This document shows, one piece after another, positions 1 to 8,532 of a stretch of 29,455 nucleotides of DNA. The notes beneath the pieces are model-generated. The model was given only the letters and a program-made list of their open reading frames with translations, made no database searches and had not been told where the DNA came from. Position numbers and translations under genes: made by a program. Numbering within the stretch: the first letter of the stretch is position 1; every line of letters begins with the position of its first letter. Origin of the DNA: a virus; the IMG/VR virus record IMGVR_UViG_3300010354_013853, positions 1 to 29,455 of that record, one strand, 5' to 3'.

Positions 1-39
1 AGTGCCTACTTCCATTTCTTGTAAATCTCCACGAGACAT
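1..39 (-). CDS. Possible start of the next late gene (partial, unidentified; scaffold gp22 position)
   Basis: An ATG at 39-37 opens a minus-strand frame of 13 codons that runs off the window edge (MSRGDLQEMEVGT). A GGAGAG ribosome-binding-like sequence lies about 5 bases upstream, and a late-promoter-like AATAAATAAATAC lies about 40 bases upstream, so this is a plausible gene start. In T4-like phages the gene after the gp21 protease is normally the scaffold gene 22. The visible residues do not match what I remember of T4 gp22, so identity is inferred from position only. The frame is also open upstream of this ATG as far as a TAA at 84-82. Confidence 0.4.
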   Translation of the reverse strand, partial: MSRGDLQEMEVGT

Positions 40-78
40 TTGAACTCTCCGTCTAATCGTTGTAGATATCGTAATCTG

Positions 79-90
79 TATTTATTTATT
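79..90 (-). promoter_or_regulatory. T4-type late promoter core (AATAAATAAATA)
   Basis: On the minus strand this reads AATAAATAAATA, two overlapping copies of ATAAATA, followed by C. It resembles the T4 late promoter consensus TATAAATA. It sits just after the gp21 stop codon and about 40 bases before the next candidate ATG, as expected for a late promoter serving the scaffold/capsid genes. Confidence 0.5.
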
Positions 91-93
91 AAA

Positions 94-804
94 TTAGAGA
101 TTTGATAGGAACTGCTGGAATAATTCCAGTTTATGTTCCTCCAATCTCTGTGTGTCCACTAAGTTATTTATAGTTTTCTTAGTTTTTTCAATCTTTTCTT
201 CAACTTCCAATTCAACTTTTTCAATAACTTGAACTGGAACTTGTAATTCTGGTTGTCTTGCCTTTAGAATTCCACTTTCCCAAATCCACTCAACACCTTC
301 CATGATTCCGTTAACGAAAGCATCTGGTGCAGAAGGATCTGCTACGATATCCGCAGCAGTTGCGAGCATGAAATCTTCTCCAACAACTTTATAACCTTCG
401 CTTGTTTCTCTAAGACTTCCAATACCTCTTGAAGAAACTCCAAGAGTTACCCCTTCATCAAGTAGAGACATTGCAATTTTACCCATAGGGGTTTCAAGAA
501 GTTTTGCCTTACCGACAAAATTGTTACCCTCTCTTTGGAGAGAAACAATCTTATGTGAAACTCTATCCAGATTTACAGTTGGACCATCGGGATGTCCCAA
601 CTCACCAAGAGCACGTCCCTTAGAAACAAATGATTCGCAATATCTGGTTACTTCTCTTTCCAGAGTTTCAACAGGGTAGAATCTATTGTTTCTATTTTTG
701 AGATTTCCTTGGAGGAAAATGCCTTCGATGAACATTGATTTCTTGCCGTCTTTTTCTTCGACAAGAATCTTTGCTGATTCGATTTCTTCTGTAATGAGTT
801 TCAT
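94..804 (-). CDS. 21: Prohead core protein protease gp21
   Basis: This is the maturation protease of T4-like proheads. It cleaves the scaffold and the N-termini of head proteins inside the prohead before DNA packaging. At 236 residues it is close to T4 gp21 (212). The family His lies in GELGHP (H71) and the catalytic Ser in GVSSRG (S124 or S125). The N-terminal segment with FIEGIFLQGN and NRFYP is typical of this family. The C-terminal 40 residues are charged (VEEKIEKTKK) and may be removed on activation (inference). No clear Shine-Dalgarno sequence precedes the ATG; the upstream bases read CCCCTAAATGTAAA. It follows the acidic core protein by 14 bases, in T4 order (20, 67, 21). Confidence 0.93.
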   Translation of the reverse strand: MKLITEEIESAKILVEEKDGKKSMFIEGIFLQGNLKNRNNRFYPVETLEREVTRYCESFVSKGRALGELGHPDGPTVNLDRVSHKIVSLQREGNNFVGKAKLLETPMGKIAMSLLDEGVTLGVSSRGIGSLRETSEGYKVVGEDFMLATAADIVADPSAPDAFVNGIMEGVEWIWESGILKARQPELQVPVQVIEKVELEVEEKIEKTKKTINNLVDTQRLEEHKLELFQQFLSNL

Positions 805-818
805 TTTACATTTAGGGG

Positions 819-1085
819 TTAGTTTTCTTCAGGTTCGACTTCCTGATCCTCTTCGGAATATTCTTCATCGTCACCTTGCATTTCTTCTTGATCTTCAGTT
901 TCTGATTCTTCCTCAGATTCTTCTGGATCTGGAATTTCTGCACCAAACATAGAAGCCGTAACATAGGGAGTAATATCGTCTATGCTCTGTGTTGCTTTTT
1001 GTGTAATCAATTCTTTAATTTTGGAATGAATGTCAGATGGAGAACCATCACCAACAATCAAATCAATCAAATCAGTATCATCCAT
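819..1085 (-). CDS. Acidic prohead core protein, gp67-like
   Basis: This 88-residue protein has a helical-looking N-terminal half (residues 1-50) and an extremely acidic C-terminal half rich in Glu and Asp. That composition and its place between the portal (gp20) and the prohead protease (gp21) match T4 gp67, an 80-residue acidic prohead core protein cleaved to internal peptides. Sequence identity cannot be judged by eye, so the assignment rests on position, size and charge. An exact TATAAATA late promoter lies 26 bases upstream of the ATG. The equivalent of T4 gene 68 is not present between this gene and gene 21. Confidence 0.7.
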   Translation of the reverse strand: MDDTDLIDLIVGDGSPSDIHSKIKELITQKATQSIDDITPYVTASMFGAEIPDPEESEEESETEDQEEMQGDDEEYSEEDQEVEPEEN

Positions 1086-1110
1086 AAATTTTAATTCATA
1101 TGACTAAAGG

Positions 1111-1118
1111 TATTTATA
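1111..1118 (-). promoter_or_regulatory. Late promoter TATAAATA (exact T4 consensus)
   Basis: The minus strand reads TATAAATACC, an exact match to the T4 late promoter core recognised by the phage late sigma factor gp55. The TAA inside it is the stop codon of the portal gene. Transcription would start in the short gap before the gp67-like gene. Confidence 0.75.
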
Positions 1119-2811
1119 TTTCACCACCCTTCGGTAATTCTGGTGCTTGTGTTGCTTTTCCTTGGGCATCCATATTTGGTTCCATTACAGGTTGTCCCAT
1201 ATCCATACCTGATGTTCCTGCAGCTGGAATTCCCATTTGCATATCCATTTGCATTTGTTGAGCTTGGACTGGATCAATAACGAGACCATCTTTTATTTCC
1301 TGCTCCATTTGTTTTTTGAGATCTACGATTTCTTGATCGGTTTGTTTTAAAACGTATCTCTTTACATAATCAATAGAGAAATATTTACCTAGGTATGGTT
1401 CTATTGCAGCAACTACTCCCAACCTTTCGGTTAAAAGTTCGGTATCTTTTAGTTCTGCAAAATGATTATCGTAAATAAAATCATATTGAATGTGATCGGC
1501 TAATTGTTCCCAATCTTCTGGACTAACAATATTTTTCAGAATCAACTGCGTTCTCAACATGTCATTAAACATGTTCGAAAAACGCTTTCTGAGACGACCT
1601 ACAAATTTTGTAAATTTAATTTCATCTCTTAAGATTTCTGATGATCTTCCAAGATTGAATCCTTCGCCAGAACCAGCAATACGAGATTCTGGAATTCCTA
1701 GAGATCTATAAAGTTTCTTTTGGAAATATTCAATGTCACTTAATTCTCCAAGATTCTGTCCACCAGGAAGAGTAGTGATTTCTGTTCCTCTACCACCTTC
1801 ACGACGGGGTAACCAGAAATCTTCAAGCATTGACATGTACTTTTTATCATCGCGGATTTCACCAGTTGCTGCGTTATATACCAACTTATTGCGGTATCTA
1901 TTCATTACGTCACGGAGATATGATTCCGCTTTGATTTTTGGAAGATTGCCGACATCAATATAGAAGATTCTTCTTTCTGGTGCTCTTGATAATCTATAGA
2001 TAACCAGAGAGTCCTCAATCATACGAAGTTGATTGAGTGCCTTAATTGATTTGTGTAGGTAAGAAAGAATAGTTTGTTTGTTCCTATCCACCAATCCAGA
2101 ATGACAGAAAGTAATAGAATCTGGAGCAATTTTCACTGCTTTTAATTGATCCTTAAAAGTTCCCATCGCAGTTGCACTATCTTTGGCAGTATATGCCATC
2201 GGATCATAAAGATAGTACTCTTCTATCTCTGGAGTATCTGGTATATTTGCATCTAAAATTCTTTTAGTTACTGCAGATACATTGTTATCGGATGATTTTA
2301 ATTTTCTAATATACTTTATTTTTAGGGGATCAATGTATCGTAATTCTTTTATTCCTTCTTGGGGTTTATTTACGTCAATAACTTTGTGATAAAAAACTCT
2401 ACCATCCACATACCAATTTCTTAGAATCTCATGAGATTTTTTATCGAAATCAAGCATTTCTTTGATATGCTTAAATTCCTCTCTTATTAATTCTTTTAGT
2501 TTATCGGATGCTGGTGTATTATCCAGATCTAACTGCACTGGAGAATCATTTTGATCCGATACTATTGCCTCGTTTATAATATCCTCAATGGCACTATCAA
2601 CTTCTGGGTGAAGTGCCATTTCTCTATATCTTTTGATTAAGTCTGCTTCTGATTTATATACACCATCAATGTCTACGTATTGTCCGTAAAAACCACTAGA
2701 CACAAAATAATCGGAAGAATCCTCGTTGTTTTCGGGTACTGGTGAAACAATACCTTTCTTACTTTCGGATTCTCCCGATACAATTTTAAAACCAAATAAT
2801 TTAGAAGCCAT
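1114..2811 (-). CDS. 20: Portal vertex protein gp20
   Basis: This is the dodecameric portal at the unique head vertex, where head assembly starts and through which DNA is packaged and ejected. At 565 residues it compares with 524 for T4 gp20. Family segments include the stretch around ADLIKRYREMALHPEVD, where most T4-like portals are conserved, the VDGRVFYHKVID region, and the long wing/stem region with YLRDVMNRYRNKL and GSGEGFNLGRSSEILRDE. The C-terminus is Met/Gln-rich (about residues 515-545), a likely flexible tail. It follows the tail tube gene by 30 bases. A GATAAATA late core overlaps the gp19 stop codon just upstream. No strong Shine-Dalgarno sequence is visible. Confidence 0.95.
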   Translation of the reverse strand: MASKLFGFKIVSGESESKKGIVSPVPENNEDSSDYFVSSGFYGQYVDIDGVYKSEADLIKRYREMALHPEVDSAIEDIINEAIVSDQNDSPVQLDLDNTPASDKLKELIREEFKHIKEMLDFDKKSHEILRNWYVDGRVFYHKVIDVNKPQEGIKELRYIDPLKIKYIRKLKSSDNNVSAVTKRILDANIPDTPEIEEYYLYDPMAYTAKDSATAMGTFKDQLKAVKIAPDSITFCHSGLVDRNKQTILSYLHKSIKALNQLRMIEDSLVIYRLSRAPERRIFYIDVGNLPKIKAESYLRDVMNRYRNKLVYNAATGEIRDDKKYMSMLEDFWLPRREGGRGTEITTLPGGQNLGELSDIEYFQKKLYRSLGIPESRIAGSGEGFNLGRSSEILRDEIKFTKFVGRLRKRFSNMFNDMLRTQLILKNIVSPEDWEQLADHIQYDFIYDNHFAELKDTELLTERLGVVAAIEPYLGKYFSIDYVKRYVLKQTDQEIVDLKKQMEQEIKDGLVIDPVQAQQMQMDMQMGIPAAGTSGMDMGQPVMEPNMDAQGKATQAPELPKGGEI

Positions 2812-2838
2812 TATTCAATTGAATATTTCTTACTCTAA

Positions 2839-2845
2839 TATTTAT
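2839..2845 (-). promoter_or_regulatory. Late promoter core GATAAATA before gp20
   Basis: The minus strand reads GATAAATATTAG. It differs from TATAAATA by the first base. Its TAA is the stop codon of the tail tube gene, and it lies about 28 bases before the portal ATG. Confidence 0.55.
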
Positions 2846-3537
2846 CTTCCCTGAGAGTCTCCATTAACGATAGCCTCTTCCTCCGAATTGAGGATGCTCG
2901 TATTTTGAGCATCAAGGGCATCCCACCATTGTACCTGTAGATCTACCGTAAATTCTTCAATAGTGTCACTTGAATCATATGAAAGTTCGATAGAACCAAC
3001 ATTAGTTGGGAATACTCCGTGGAAAAGATACTGCTTTAGAACAGGATAATTTGCACTAGCATTAATTGGTGAACCAGGTTGTGGCGCAGCAGATCTTGTA
3101 CTATCTACCGTATTTCTTCCTAGTTGATATACAAGGGCATCACACTGATATTGTGCTGGATTAATATATCCAGTTGCGTTATCGTGCTTGTTGATGCCGT
3201 TCATCCATCTTTCGAATGCATTTCTGATCGAGAAATCAACATCGTTGATAACTGTGATTGTCCATACATCGAATGTTCTATCACCAGCAATCTTAAGATT
3301 TCTTCCTCTAAAAGGAACTTCAATTACATTGATGTTTGATGCTGGAAGATTTGCTGCCTTGATCAAAAATCTTGACTTATCAAGCATAGTCTGGTCGCTC
3401 CCACCTTGAACAAATGATGGGAACTTTAACTCAACTTCAAACAGATTAGGCCTTGCGGCACCACCAATGAGTCTTGATTTGAAATCCTCAATCGTTCTGT
3501 CTTGAATTTTTGGTGGATTGAATGAGTTTTTAGCCAT
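2842..3537 (-). CDS. 19: Tail tube protein gp19
   Basis: This is the subunit of the inner tail tube that polymerises on the baseplate and through which DNA passes. It has 231 residues, longer than T4 gp19 (163). Visible family features are the N-terminal GGAARPNLFEVELKFP, the segment AANLPASNINVIEVPFRGR, and FDVWTITVINDVDFSIRNAFERWMN, which is typical of the T4 gp19/tail-tube fold. The late part (YPVLKQYLFHGVFPTNVGS and LSYDSSDTIEEFTVDLQVQWW) completes the beta-barrel. It sits immediately after the sheath gene and before the portal gene, as in T4. A late promoter core AATAAATA is centred about 30 bases upstream. Confidence 0.95.
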   Translation of the reverse strand: MAKNSFNPPKIQDRTIEDFKSRLIGGAARPNLFEVELKFPSFVQGGSDQTMLDKSRFLIKAANLPASNINVIEVPFRGRNLKIAGDRTFDVWTITVINDVDFSIRNAFERWMNGINKHDNATGYINPAQYQCDALVYQLGRNTVDSTRSAAPQPGSPINASANYPVLKQYLFHGVFPTNVGSIELSYDSSDTIEEFTVDLQVQWWDALDAQNTSILNSEEEAIVNGDSQGR

Positions 3538-3562
3538 TTTGAATGAAACCTCTTCGTAATTT

Positions 3563-3569
3563 TATTTAT
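3563..3569 (-). promoter_or_regulatory. Late promoter core AATAAATA before gp19
   Basis: The minus strand reads CAATAAATAAAATTACG in the 38-base gap between the sheath stop and the tail tube ATG. The core lies about 26 bases before the ATG, a spacing shared with the other late cores in this window. Confidence 0.55.
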
Positions 3570-3575
3570 TGAAAA

Positions 3576-5987
3576 TCAGACAGCGCCGATCACTTCATCG
3601 AAGCTGATACCAGTTCTAGTAGCTACAAAGGTTAGACCAATGAAGTTAATAGATCTTGCTGGTTTTACGAAGATATCAGCTCTAAATTGATTGGAATCAA
3701 TAACATCTGGAGTGTTATTGGTTTCATCACAGATAACGACAAAATCATTGATGCCTCTCTTGGACTTTACATCACGTAAATATGGTTCAACAATATTCAA
3801 GAAGTTTGTTCTTGTTAAAACATCATTGAATTCAAAGAGTTGAGCTTTTGCTGCTCTTTCGATGGTCTGTTCAATAGTCAAGAACAAACGACGAACATTA
3901 ATGCGATCAAATGCAGACGCTTCTCTAAGTCCAGTCTTGTCCCCAAAGAGAACAATTCCTGCACCAGGTGAGAAGATAACTGGGTTTACTCTCTTAGGAT
4001 AGAGAAGATCTCTTTGTGCTTGCGATGGGTTGTATGCAAGTTTGATTGCATTATTGATAGCACCTCTTTGTGATCCCGCTGGTGAGAACCATGGGAAAGA
4101 GTTGATAGATGTTCTTGCCATCAATCCAGCAATATCTCCATTTAGTGGGATATATCTGAATACATTATTAAATCTATCATACATGTACTTGTAACCACTA
4201 TCAAATACTGCATATGAAGATGATGGAAGTCCATCGAAGAATTGAATGACCGCTTCTGTTTGTGTATCAGAGTTTGTTACTCCAACTACACCAGACTTAT
4301 GTGGGGAAACACAAGCGATGCAATCTTTTCTTGTGCTTGCAATTTGAATCAACTTGCTAGCTTTTGCTTGTGATTCGAAAATTGATGCACCACCAGATGG
4401 TCCCTGAAGTAGGAAGTTTACTGAATACTCGGCTGGATTATCAAGAACAGAGTATGAAGTAACAACATCGCCCAGTGAAGTTTCAAATCTACCTGCGACT
4501 GAACCATAATCGTATCCACTCGAAAGTGTATACATCTTTGCTCCAATTGCATTGAATGTAGTGCTCTGAGCTTCTGCTCCCCAAACACCAGTCGAATCAA
4601 CTGTATAACTTGAATTTGCGGTGAACTTCAATCCTTGACCAGCTTCAGTAGCACCAGCAAAAATGTAGTTCGAACCATTTGCAATATAATCTTTATAGTA
4701 AATTGCAGTGGATGGAGAAATCTTGGCATCTCTTGCCTTGGACAAACCGGCCCACTTCTCAACAATATTACCAGCAGTTCCAGTTACTCTTCCAGTATCA
4801 TCTGCAACTACAACGTGGAATTCATCGTGTCTTGCATTTCTCTCAGTAGCATATTGTGAGGTTGCAGGACGAGGTGCGATATTCTTCCAGTAAACTGTAG
4901 TATTATTGAGTCCCAGTGTTTGTTGGTTGTACCAATCAACTGCTGTATTGACATTTGTTAGTAGAAGTCCAGTACCAATACCAGTCTTAACGATAAAGTT
5001 TGTATTTGCAAATCCAACAGGAGCTGCAAGATCGACAATCACACCATTTGCTACAGCGGTTGAAAATCCAATAACATTAGCTGTATATGTACCATTTTCT
5101 GATTTTAATTGATCACCAAATGTCAGGTATGTTGTATCTAAACTAGATACTTCAATAATTGTTTGTCCAGCACCAACATTACAATTGAATCTATATCTTT
5201 CGATTCTCTGTTCTGTTCCAGATGAGTTATAAATTCTATATCTATTTTGGAAGTTTCCTTGGTCTGTGCCTAGTCCAGCAGCAAACTTAGTATCATATCC
5301 CTGGAATGCAGCAATCGCACTTCCTTCCTGGTAATCAATAGAAGACCAGGATCCAGTTGTATTGTCATACATGGAAAGTAGTTTTACGTCTACTGATCCA
5401 GCATTGACCTTGGTGATCATTCCTTTGATGAAACCAGTTTGAACTCCAACGGTGCCGTCTGTTTTAGCGTAACTCGTTGAGAATCCTGCAGTAATTGCCC
5501 AACCAACTACAAGACCATCGGTTCCGATCGCAAGTCTTTGATCCGCAAGAGCGTCAATAACACATACCTTAAGATCATTTGCCCATGAGCCAGGGTTTCT
5601 AGCAGCAAAATACCAATCACTATCAGAAGTGTGATTGTTGAAGTAATCTTCGGTTGATGTTACTTTAAGTGTTGTAAGAGCAACACCAACAGATGCGTTA
5701 GCATTTGATAGATAGGATCCATCCGATCTAATGACTCTTAATACTCCACCATATGAAAGGTATGATGAAGCGGTATACCAATATTCGTATTGGTCATCCG
5801 CAGAATATGGTTTACCAAATGTATTGAGTAAATCTTGCTCAGTTTCTACCAGGATTGGTACGTTAACTGGACCTTTAGCGAAAGGACCAGCAATAGCGCC
5901 GACTTGATCACTAATATCATCAATTCTACCAATAGTTAAGTCAACTTCCCTTACTTTGACGCCTGGTGATACTAAATTTAACGCCAT
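3576..5987 (-). CDS. 18: Contractile tail sheath protein gp18
   Basis: This is the subunit of the contractile sheath around the tail tube. It has 803 residues against 659 in T4, so the surface-exposed domains are larger. The N-terminus (LVSPGVKVREVDLT, then GAIAGPFAKGPVNVP and LLNTFGKPYSADDQYEYW) is the conserved sheath start. The C-terminal polymerisation domain is clear from LLYPKRVNPVIFSPGAGIV, the segment RINVRRLFLTIEQTIERAAK, and the CDETNNTPDVID region ending in an FDEVIGAV tail. The central 350 residues are Thr/Ser/Gly-rich beta domains that vary in cyanophages. The ATG is preceded by AAGAGGCACTAAC, a usable ribosome-binding site. It precedes gp19, in T4 order. Confidence 0.96.
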   Translation of the reverse strand: MALNLVSPGVKVREVDLTIGRIDDISDQVGAIAGPFAKGPVNVPILVETEQDLLNTFGKPYSADDQYEYWYTASSYLSYGGVLRVIRSDGSYLSNANASVGVALTTLKVTSTEDYFNNHTSDSDWYFAARNPGSWANDLKVCVIDALADQRLAIGTDGLVVGWAITAGFSTSYAKTDGTVGVQTGFIKGMITKVNAGSVDVKLLSMYDNTTGSWSSIDYQEGSAIAAFQGYDTKFAAGLGTDQGNFQNRYRIYNSSGTEQRIERYRFNCNVGAGQTIIEVSSLDTTYLTFGDQLKSENGTYTANVIGFSTAVANGVIVDLAAPVGFANTNFIVKTGIGTGLLLTNVNTAVDWYNQQTLGLNNTTVYWKNIAPRPATSQYATERNARHDEFHVVVADDTGRVTGTAGNIVEKWAGLSKARDAKISPSTAIYYKDYIANGSNYIFAGATEAGQGLKFTANSSYTVDSTGVWGAEAQSTTFNAIGAKMYTLSSGYDYGSVAGRFETSLGDVVTSYSVLDNPAEYSVNFLLQGPSGGASIFESQAKASKLIQIASTRKDCIACVSPHKSGVVGVTNSDTQTEAVIQFFDGLPSSSYAVFDSGYKYMYDRFNNVFRYIPLNGDIAGLMARTSINSFPWFSPAGSQRGAINNAIKLAYNPSQAQRDLLYPKRVNPVIFSPGAGIVLFGDKTGLREASAFDRINVRRLFLTIEQTIERAAKAQLFEFNDVLTRTNFLNIVEPYLRDVKSKRGINDFVVICDETNNTPDVIDSNQFRADIFVKPARSINFIGLTFVATRTGISFDEVIGAV

Positions 5988-6023
5988 GTTAGTGCCTCTT
6001 GAAGAAGTTCATTTCTCTAAAGT

Positions 6024-6030
6024 TATTTAT
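6024..6030 (-). promoter_or_regulatory. Late promoter core AATAAATA before gp18
   Basis: The minus strand reads TAATAAATAACTTTAG in the 84-base gap between the zinc-ribbon gene and the sheath gene. It lies about 37 bases before the gp18 ATG. Sheath protein is needed in high copy, so a dedicated late promoter is expected here. Confidence 0.55.
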
Positions 6031-6071
6031 TATTTCCTTCTTTTTAAATGGGGAAACAATGCATGAACACT

Positions 6072-6299
6072 TTACCAGTCAGGATACTCCCATGAATAGT
6101 ATATTTTTTTACTTCTTTTTTTGCGAATCCTGTTTATAGTACAGTCTTTGCACTCATATGAATATGATGAAGCTAGATACTTTTTTCCTTTTCGTATTAC
6201 GTAGTAATCAGTTAATAGATCCTTGGTTTCTCCACATGTCCTGCATTTTCTTTCTCTGAATAATAAGTGATCTAAAGAAAACTCATCTTCAATATCCAT
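6072..6299 (-). CDS. Small zinc-ribbon protein of unknown function
   Basis: This 75-residue basic protein carries two CxxC pairs, CRTCGETKD near residue 19 and YECKDC near residue 50. Together they look like one zinc-binding ribbon similar to those at the N-terminus of some phage HNH endonucleases, but no HNH catalytic motif follows. The C-terminus is Lys/Arg-rich (NRIRKKRSKK), suggesting nucleic-acid contact (inference). I place the start at the ATG at 6299, which overlaps the terminase stop as TAATG and has GGGAG about 8 bases upstream. A longer reading starts five codons earlier inside the terminase gene. The gene lies between large terminase and sheath. Function is not recognised. Confidence 0.75.
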   Translation of the reverse strand: MDIEDEFSLDHLLFRERKCRTCGETKDLLTDYYVIRKGKKYLASSYSYECKDCTINRIRKKRSKKIYYSWEYPDW

Positions 6300-7951
6300 T
6301 ACATATACTCCCACATATAAGATCTATCTCCATATTCATCTAAGTGCCATCTATCTCCGTCCATGTCAACGAAACTTTGTTCTTCCGATAATCCATCGTT
6401 CAAAAATCCAAAAGGTGCTATGTCTTGTTCTATTTGGTTCTTCTGTTCTTCATAAATTCTTTTCCGTATATCATCCTCAGTCATTTCTTTGAAATAGTCC
6501 TGAGCGACCAACCAAGCAAAGATCACGAGACACATGGCCAAGTCATCATTACATCCTTCTTCTGCCTCAAACGACTGGTTCTTCTGAATGAATGTCGTTA
6601 ATTCGGCTATAATATCGTAATCTGATATTAATAGTTTATCGGTTTCTATAAGAGTTTTTAAATTTAAGGCTCCAACTTTTTTGACCGTTTTGGACATCTT
6701 AACACCAAGTTGAGTCTTCTTGCCTGAAAATCCAGTACCAACGATTTGTCCAGCTCTGCCTCGCATTGAACACATGAGTAGATTTTCATACTCAAGATCA
6801 AATTGTAAAATTGAAGCCACTTGATCTCCGATGTCGTTTACTTCACATAATACGTAAGCTTGATTATATGCTTTTGCGAATTCGTGAATTACACTCGGAA
6901 ACAACATTGGTTTAATTTGATTGTTTCTATATTTTGCGACTACTTTATATGGAAAGGAAGTTGTGTCAAAAACTACAAATGCGGAATAATCCTTTTCCAC
7001 TCCTCTTGCAACGTCAACTGTTATAATATAATTGTGATTTTTTTCTGGATGTACATATACTTCCGCCCCACTTGTTTTTGCTATTGGTTCATCATAAACC
7101 ATAGACTTTAATTTAGATGGTGCGATAAGAGTATCAACAGATCCAAGAAACTCACATTCAAACTCAACTCTAAATTGAGACTCTGAGGTGTTCTTAATTG
7201 TTTGTTCTTTCCAGGCATCGTCTCTACCAGGAACTTCCGACCAATGAACGTCTGTAGTTACATATTCATTTCTTTGCAACTCTGCATCATGCCAGAGTCG
7301 ATAGAAGTGATTCATACCCTTGGGGGTAGAAACAATAATAACTTTTGTAGATTTACCAGATGAAATGGTAGGATATACAGAACTGAAGAAGTCGTCTGCA
7401 ATATGGTTTGGAATGAACGCAAATTCGTCCAAGAAGATAATGTTAAATGACATTCCTCGGACAGCAGATGCTGAGGTTGATGCAGCGATAATTTTTGATT
7501 TATTTTCTAGTTCTACTGAACCTCTATTCCAAACTGCAATTCCTTGTTGCATCCATTGTGGTAAAGCTTCGTATGCTGTCTGAAGTCTTTGTAATAATTC
7601 TCTTGCAGTCTGAGCTTTGTTCGCTAGAATACCAATAGTTACACTATCATTAAATAATGCATAGTGTAGTAAGTAAGAAACTACAGTCGTTGACTTACCC
7701 GACTGTCTGGGCATCTTACAAATATTAAATCTATTACTATGGAAATTGTTTACCAATCTCTCCTGAAATGGATACATTTCGAAGGGAACAAGTCCATGGT
7801 CCAAGTTGATAATTTTGACATAGTTTAATGCAAAATAAACTGGATCTTCTTTGCATTTCAAATACTCTTGTATTTGTTCCTGGGTAAACTGTATAGGAAC
7901 ATTCGTTCTTTTTAGATTAGGATTACCAAGGTATACATTATTTTCTGCCAT
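6299..7951 (-). CDS. 17: Terminase large subunit gp17 (packaging ATPase/nuclease)
   Basis: This is the DNA packaging motor and headful nuclease that docks on the portal. It has 550 residues (T4 610). The ATPase domain has Walker A MPRQSGKST (residues 80-88), Walker B IIFLDE (171-176, D175/E176) and the coupling motif VSTPKG (about 207-212). The RNase H-like nuclease domain has its acidic residues in TVDVARG (D313), VLCEVNDIGD (E370 and nearby D373) and GCNDDLA (D469/D470). The whole enzyme appears intact. Its start overlaps the small upstream gene by 14 bases, with GGTGAG upstream of the ATG. Confidence 0.97.
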   Translation of the reverse strand: MAENNVYLGNPNLKRTNVPIQFTQEQIQEYLKCKEDPVYFALNYVKIINLDHGLVPFEMYPFQERLVNNFHSNRFNICKMPRQSGKSTTVVSYLLHYALFNDSVTIGILANKAQTARELLQRLQTAYEALPQWMQQGIAVWNRGSVELENKSKIIAASTSASAVRGMSFNIIFLDEFAFIPNHIADDFFSSVYPTISSGKSTKVIIVSTPKGMNHFYRLWHDAELQRNEYVTTDVHWSEVPGRDDAWKEQTIKNTSESQFRVEFECEFLGSVDTLIAPSKLKSMVYDEPIAKTSGAEVYVHPEKNHNYIITVDVARGVEKDYSAFVVFDTTSFPYKVVAKYRNNQIKPMLFPSVIHEFAKAYNQAYVLCEVNDIGDQVASILQFDLEYENLLMCSMRGRAGQIVGTGFSGKKTQLGVKMSKTVKKVGALNLKTLIETDKLLISDYDIIAELTTFIQKNQSFEAEEGCNDDLAMCLVIFAWLVAQDYFKEMTEDDIRKRIYEEQKNQIEQDIAPFGFLNDGLSEEQSFVDMDGDRWHLDEYGDRSYMWEYM

Positions 7952-8120
7952 TATTTTTTCTCACCATCTTGGAATGCATATAATACAAAATCATTTGTAT
8001 TGCGGTATTTTTTTGTACATCCTTCTCATTGAAGATTGTATTTTGATTTTTTAAATCAGACATTGACTTTAAAGTCTTATCTAATTCTGTTATTGCTTTA
8101 CTTTGTTTTTTTCTCATCAT
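7938..8120 (-). CDS. Small conserved-position protein between gp16 and gp17
   Basis: This is a 60-residue Lys- and Asn-rich protein, predicted mainly helical (the segment around TELDKTLKSMSDLKNQN looks amphipathic). It is preceded by AAAGGGACATA immediately before ATGATG, one of the better ribosome-binding sites in the window. It overlaps the end of small terminase by 23 bases and the start of large terminase by 14 bases. This coupling argues that it is translated rather than a shadow frame. I do not recognise the family. A role linked to packaging is only a guess from position. Confidence 0.65.
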   Translation of the reverse strand: MMRKKQSKAITELDKTLKSMSDLKNQNTIFNEKDVQKNTAIQMILYYMHSKMVRKNNGRK

Positions 8121-8532
8121 TATGTCCCTTTAAAAACTTCTGCAGTTCGGAAGTCGATCCAATAAACAAAGCATTATTTGTTACATTCGATGGGCCTTTC
8201 ATTTCTTCTTTACTCAGGTCTTTCATTTTTTGCTGAAGGTCTATTAATTTATCTGCGGTGTCAGCGACACTTTTAATTAATTGCCCCGCAACTTCATATG
8301 CTCTTGGTGAATCTGATTGTTGAGAAACTTCCAGAATACCATCAATTGCTTCTTGACCTTTCTCGATCAATGAGTACAATTGAGCTCTGGTATATTCATA
8401 GTCTACTTCTGATTCTGATTTATCTTCTTGCGATCTTTTTATAGATGGTTTTTTTGTCCGTACTATTTCCTTAGAAACGGGTGTAGACTCGATATTCAAA
8501 GTTTTATCTATATCATCAAAGTTGGTATTCAT
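8098..8532 (-). CDS. 16: Terminase small subunit gp16
   Basis: This is the small terminase that recognises phage DNA and stimulates the gp17 ATPase. It has 144 residues (T4 164). The central coiled-coil region (about residues 50-105) contains QQSDSPRAYEVAGQLIKSV, equivalent to the KNADSPRHMEVFATLM segment in T4 gp16. The C-terminal NALFIGSTSELQKFL matches the T4 NATVFVGSPTELMDE motif. The N-terminus is charged and probably disordered. The ATG overlaps the gp15 stop as ATGA and is preceded by AAAAGGTG. Confidence 0.93.
   Translation of the reverse strand: MNTNFDDIDKTLNIESTPVSKEIVRTKKPSIKRSQEDKSESEVDYEYTRAQLYSLIEKGQEAIDGILEVSQQSDSPRAYEVAGQLIKSVADTADKLIDLQQKMKDLSKEEMKGPSNVTNNALFIGSTSELQKFLKGHNDEKKTK

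Noticed and set aside
686-952. Plus-strand 88-residue open frame across the gp21/gp67-like junction
   Set aside because: It is antisense to two well-supported genes, with low-complexity Phe/Leu composition produced by the acidic reading frame on the other strand.
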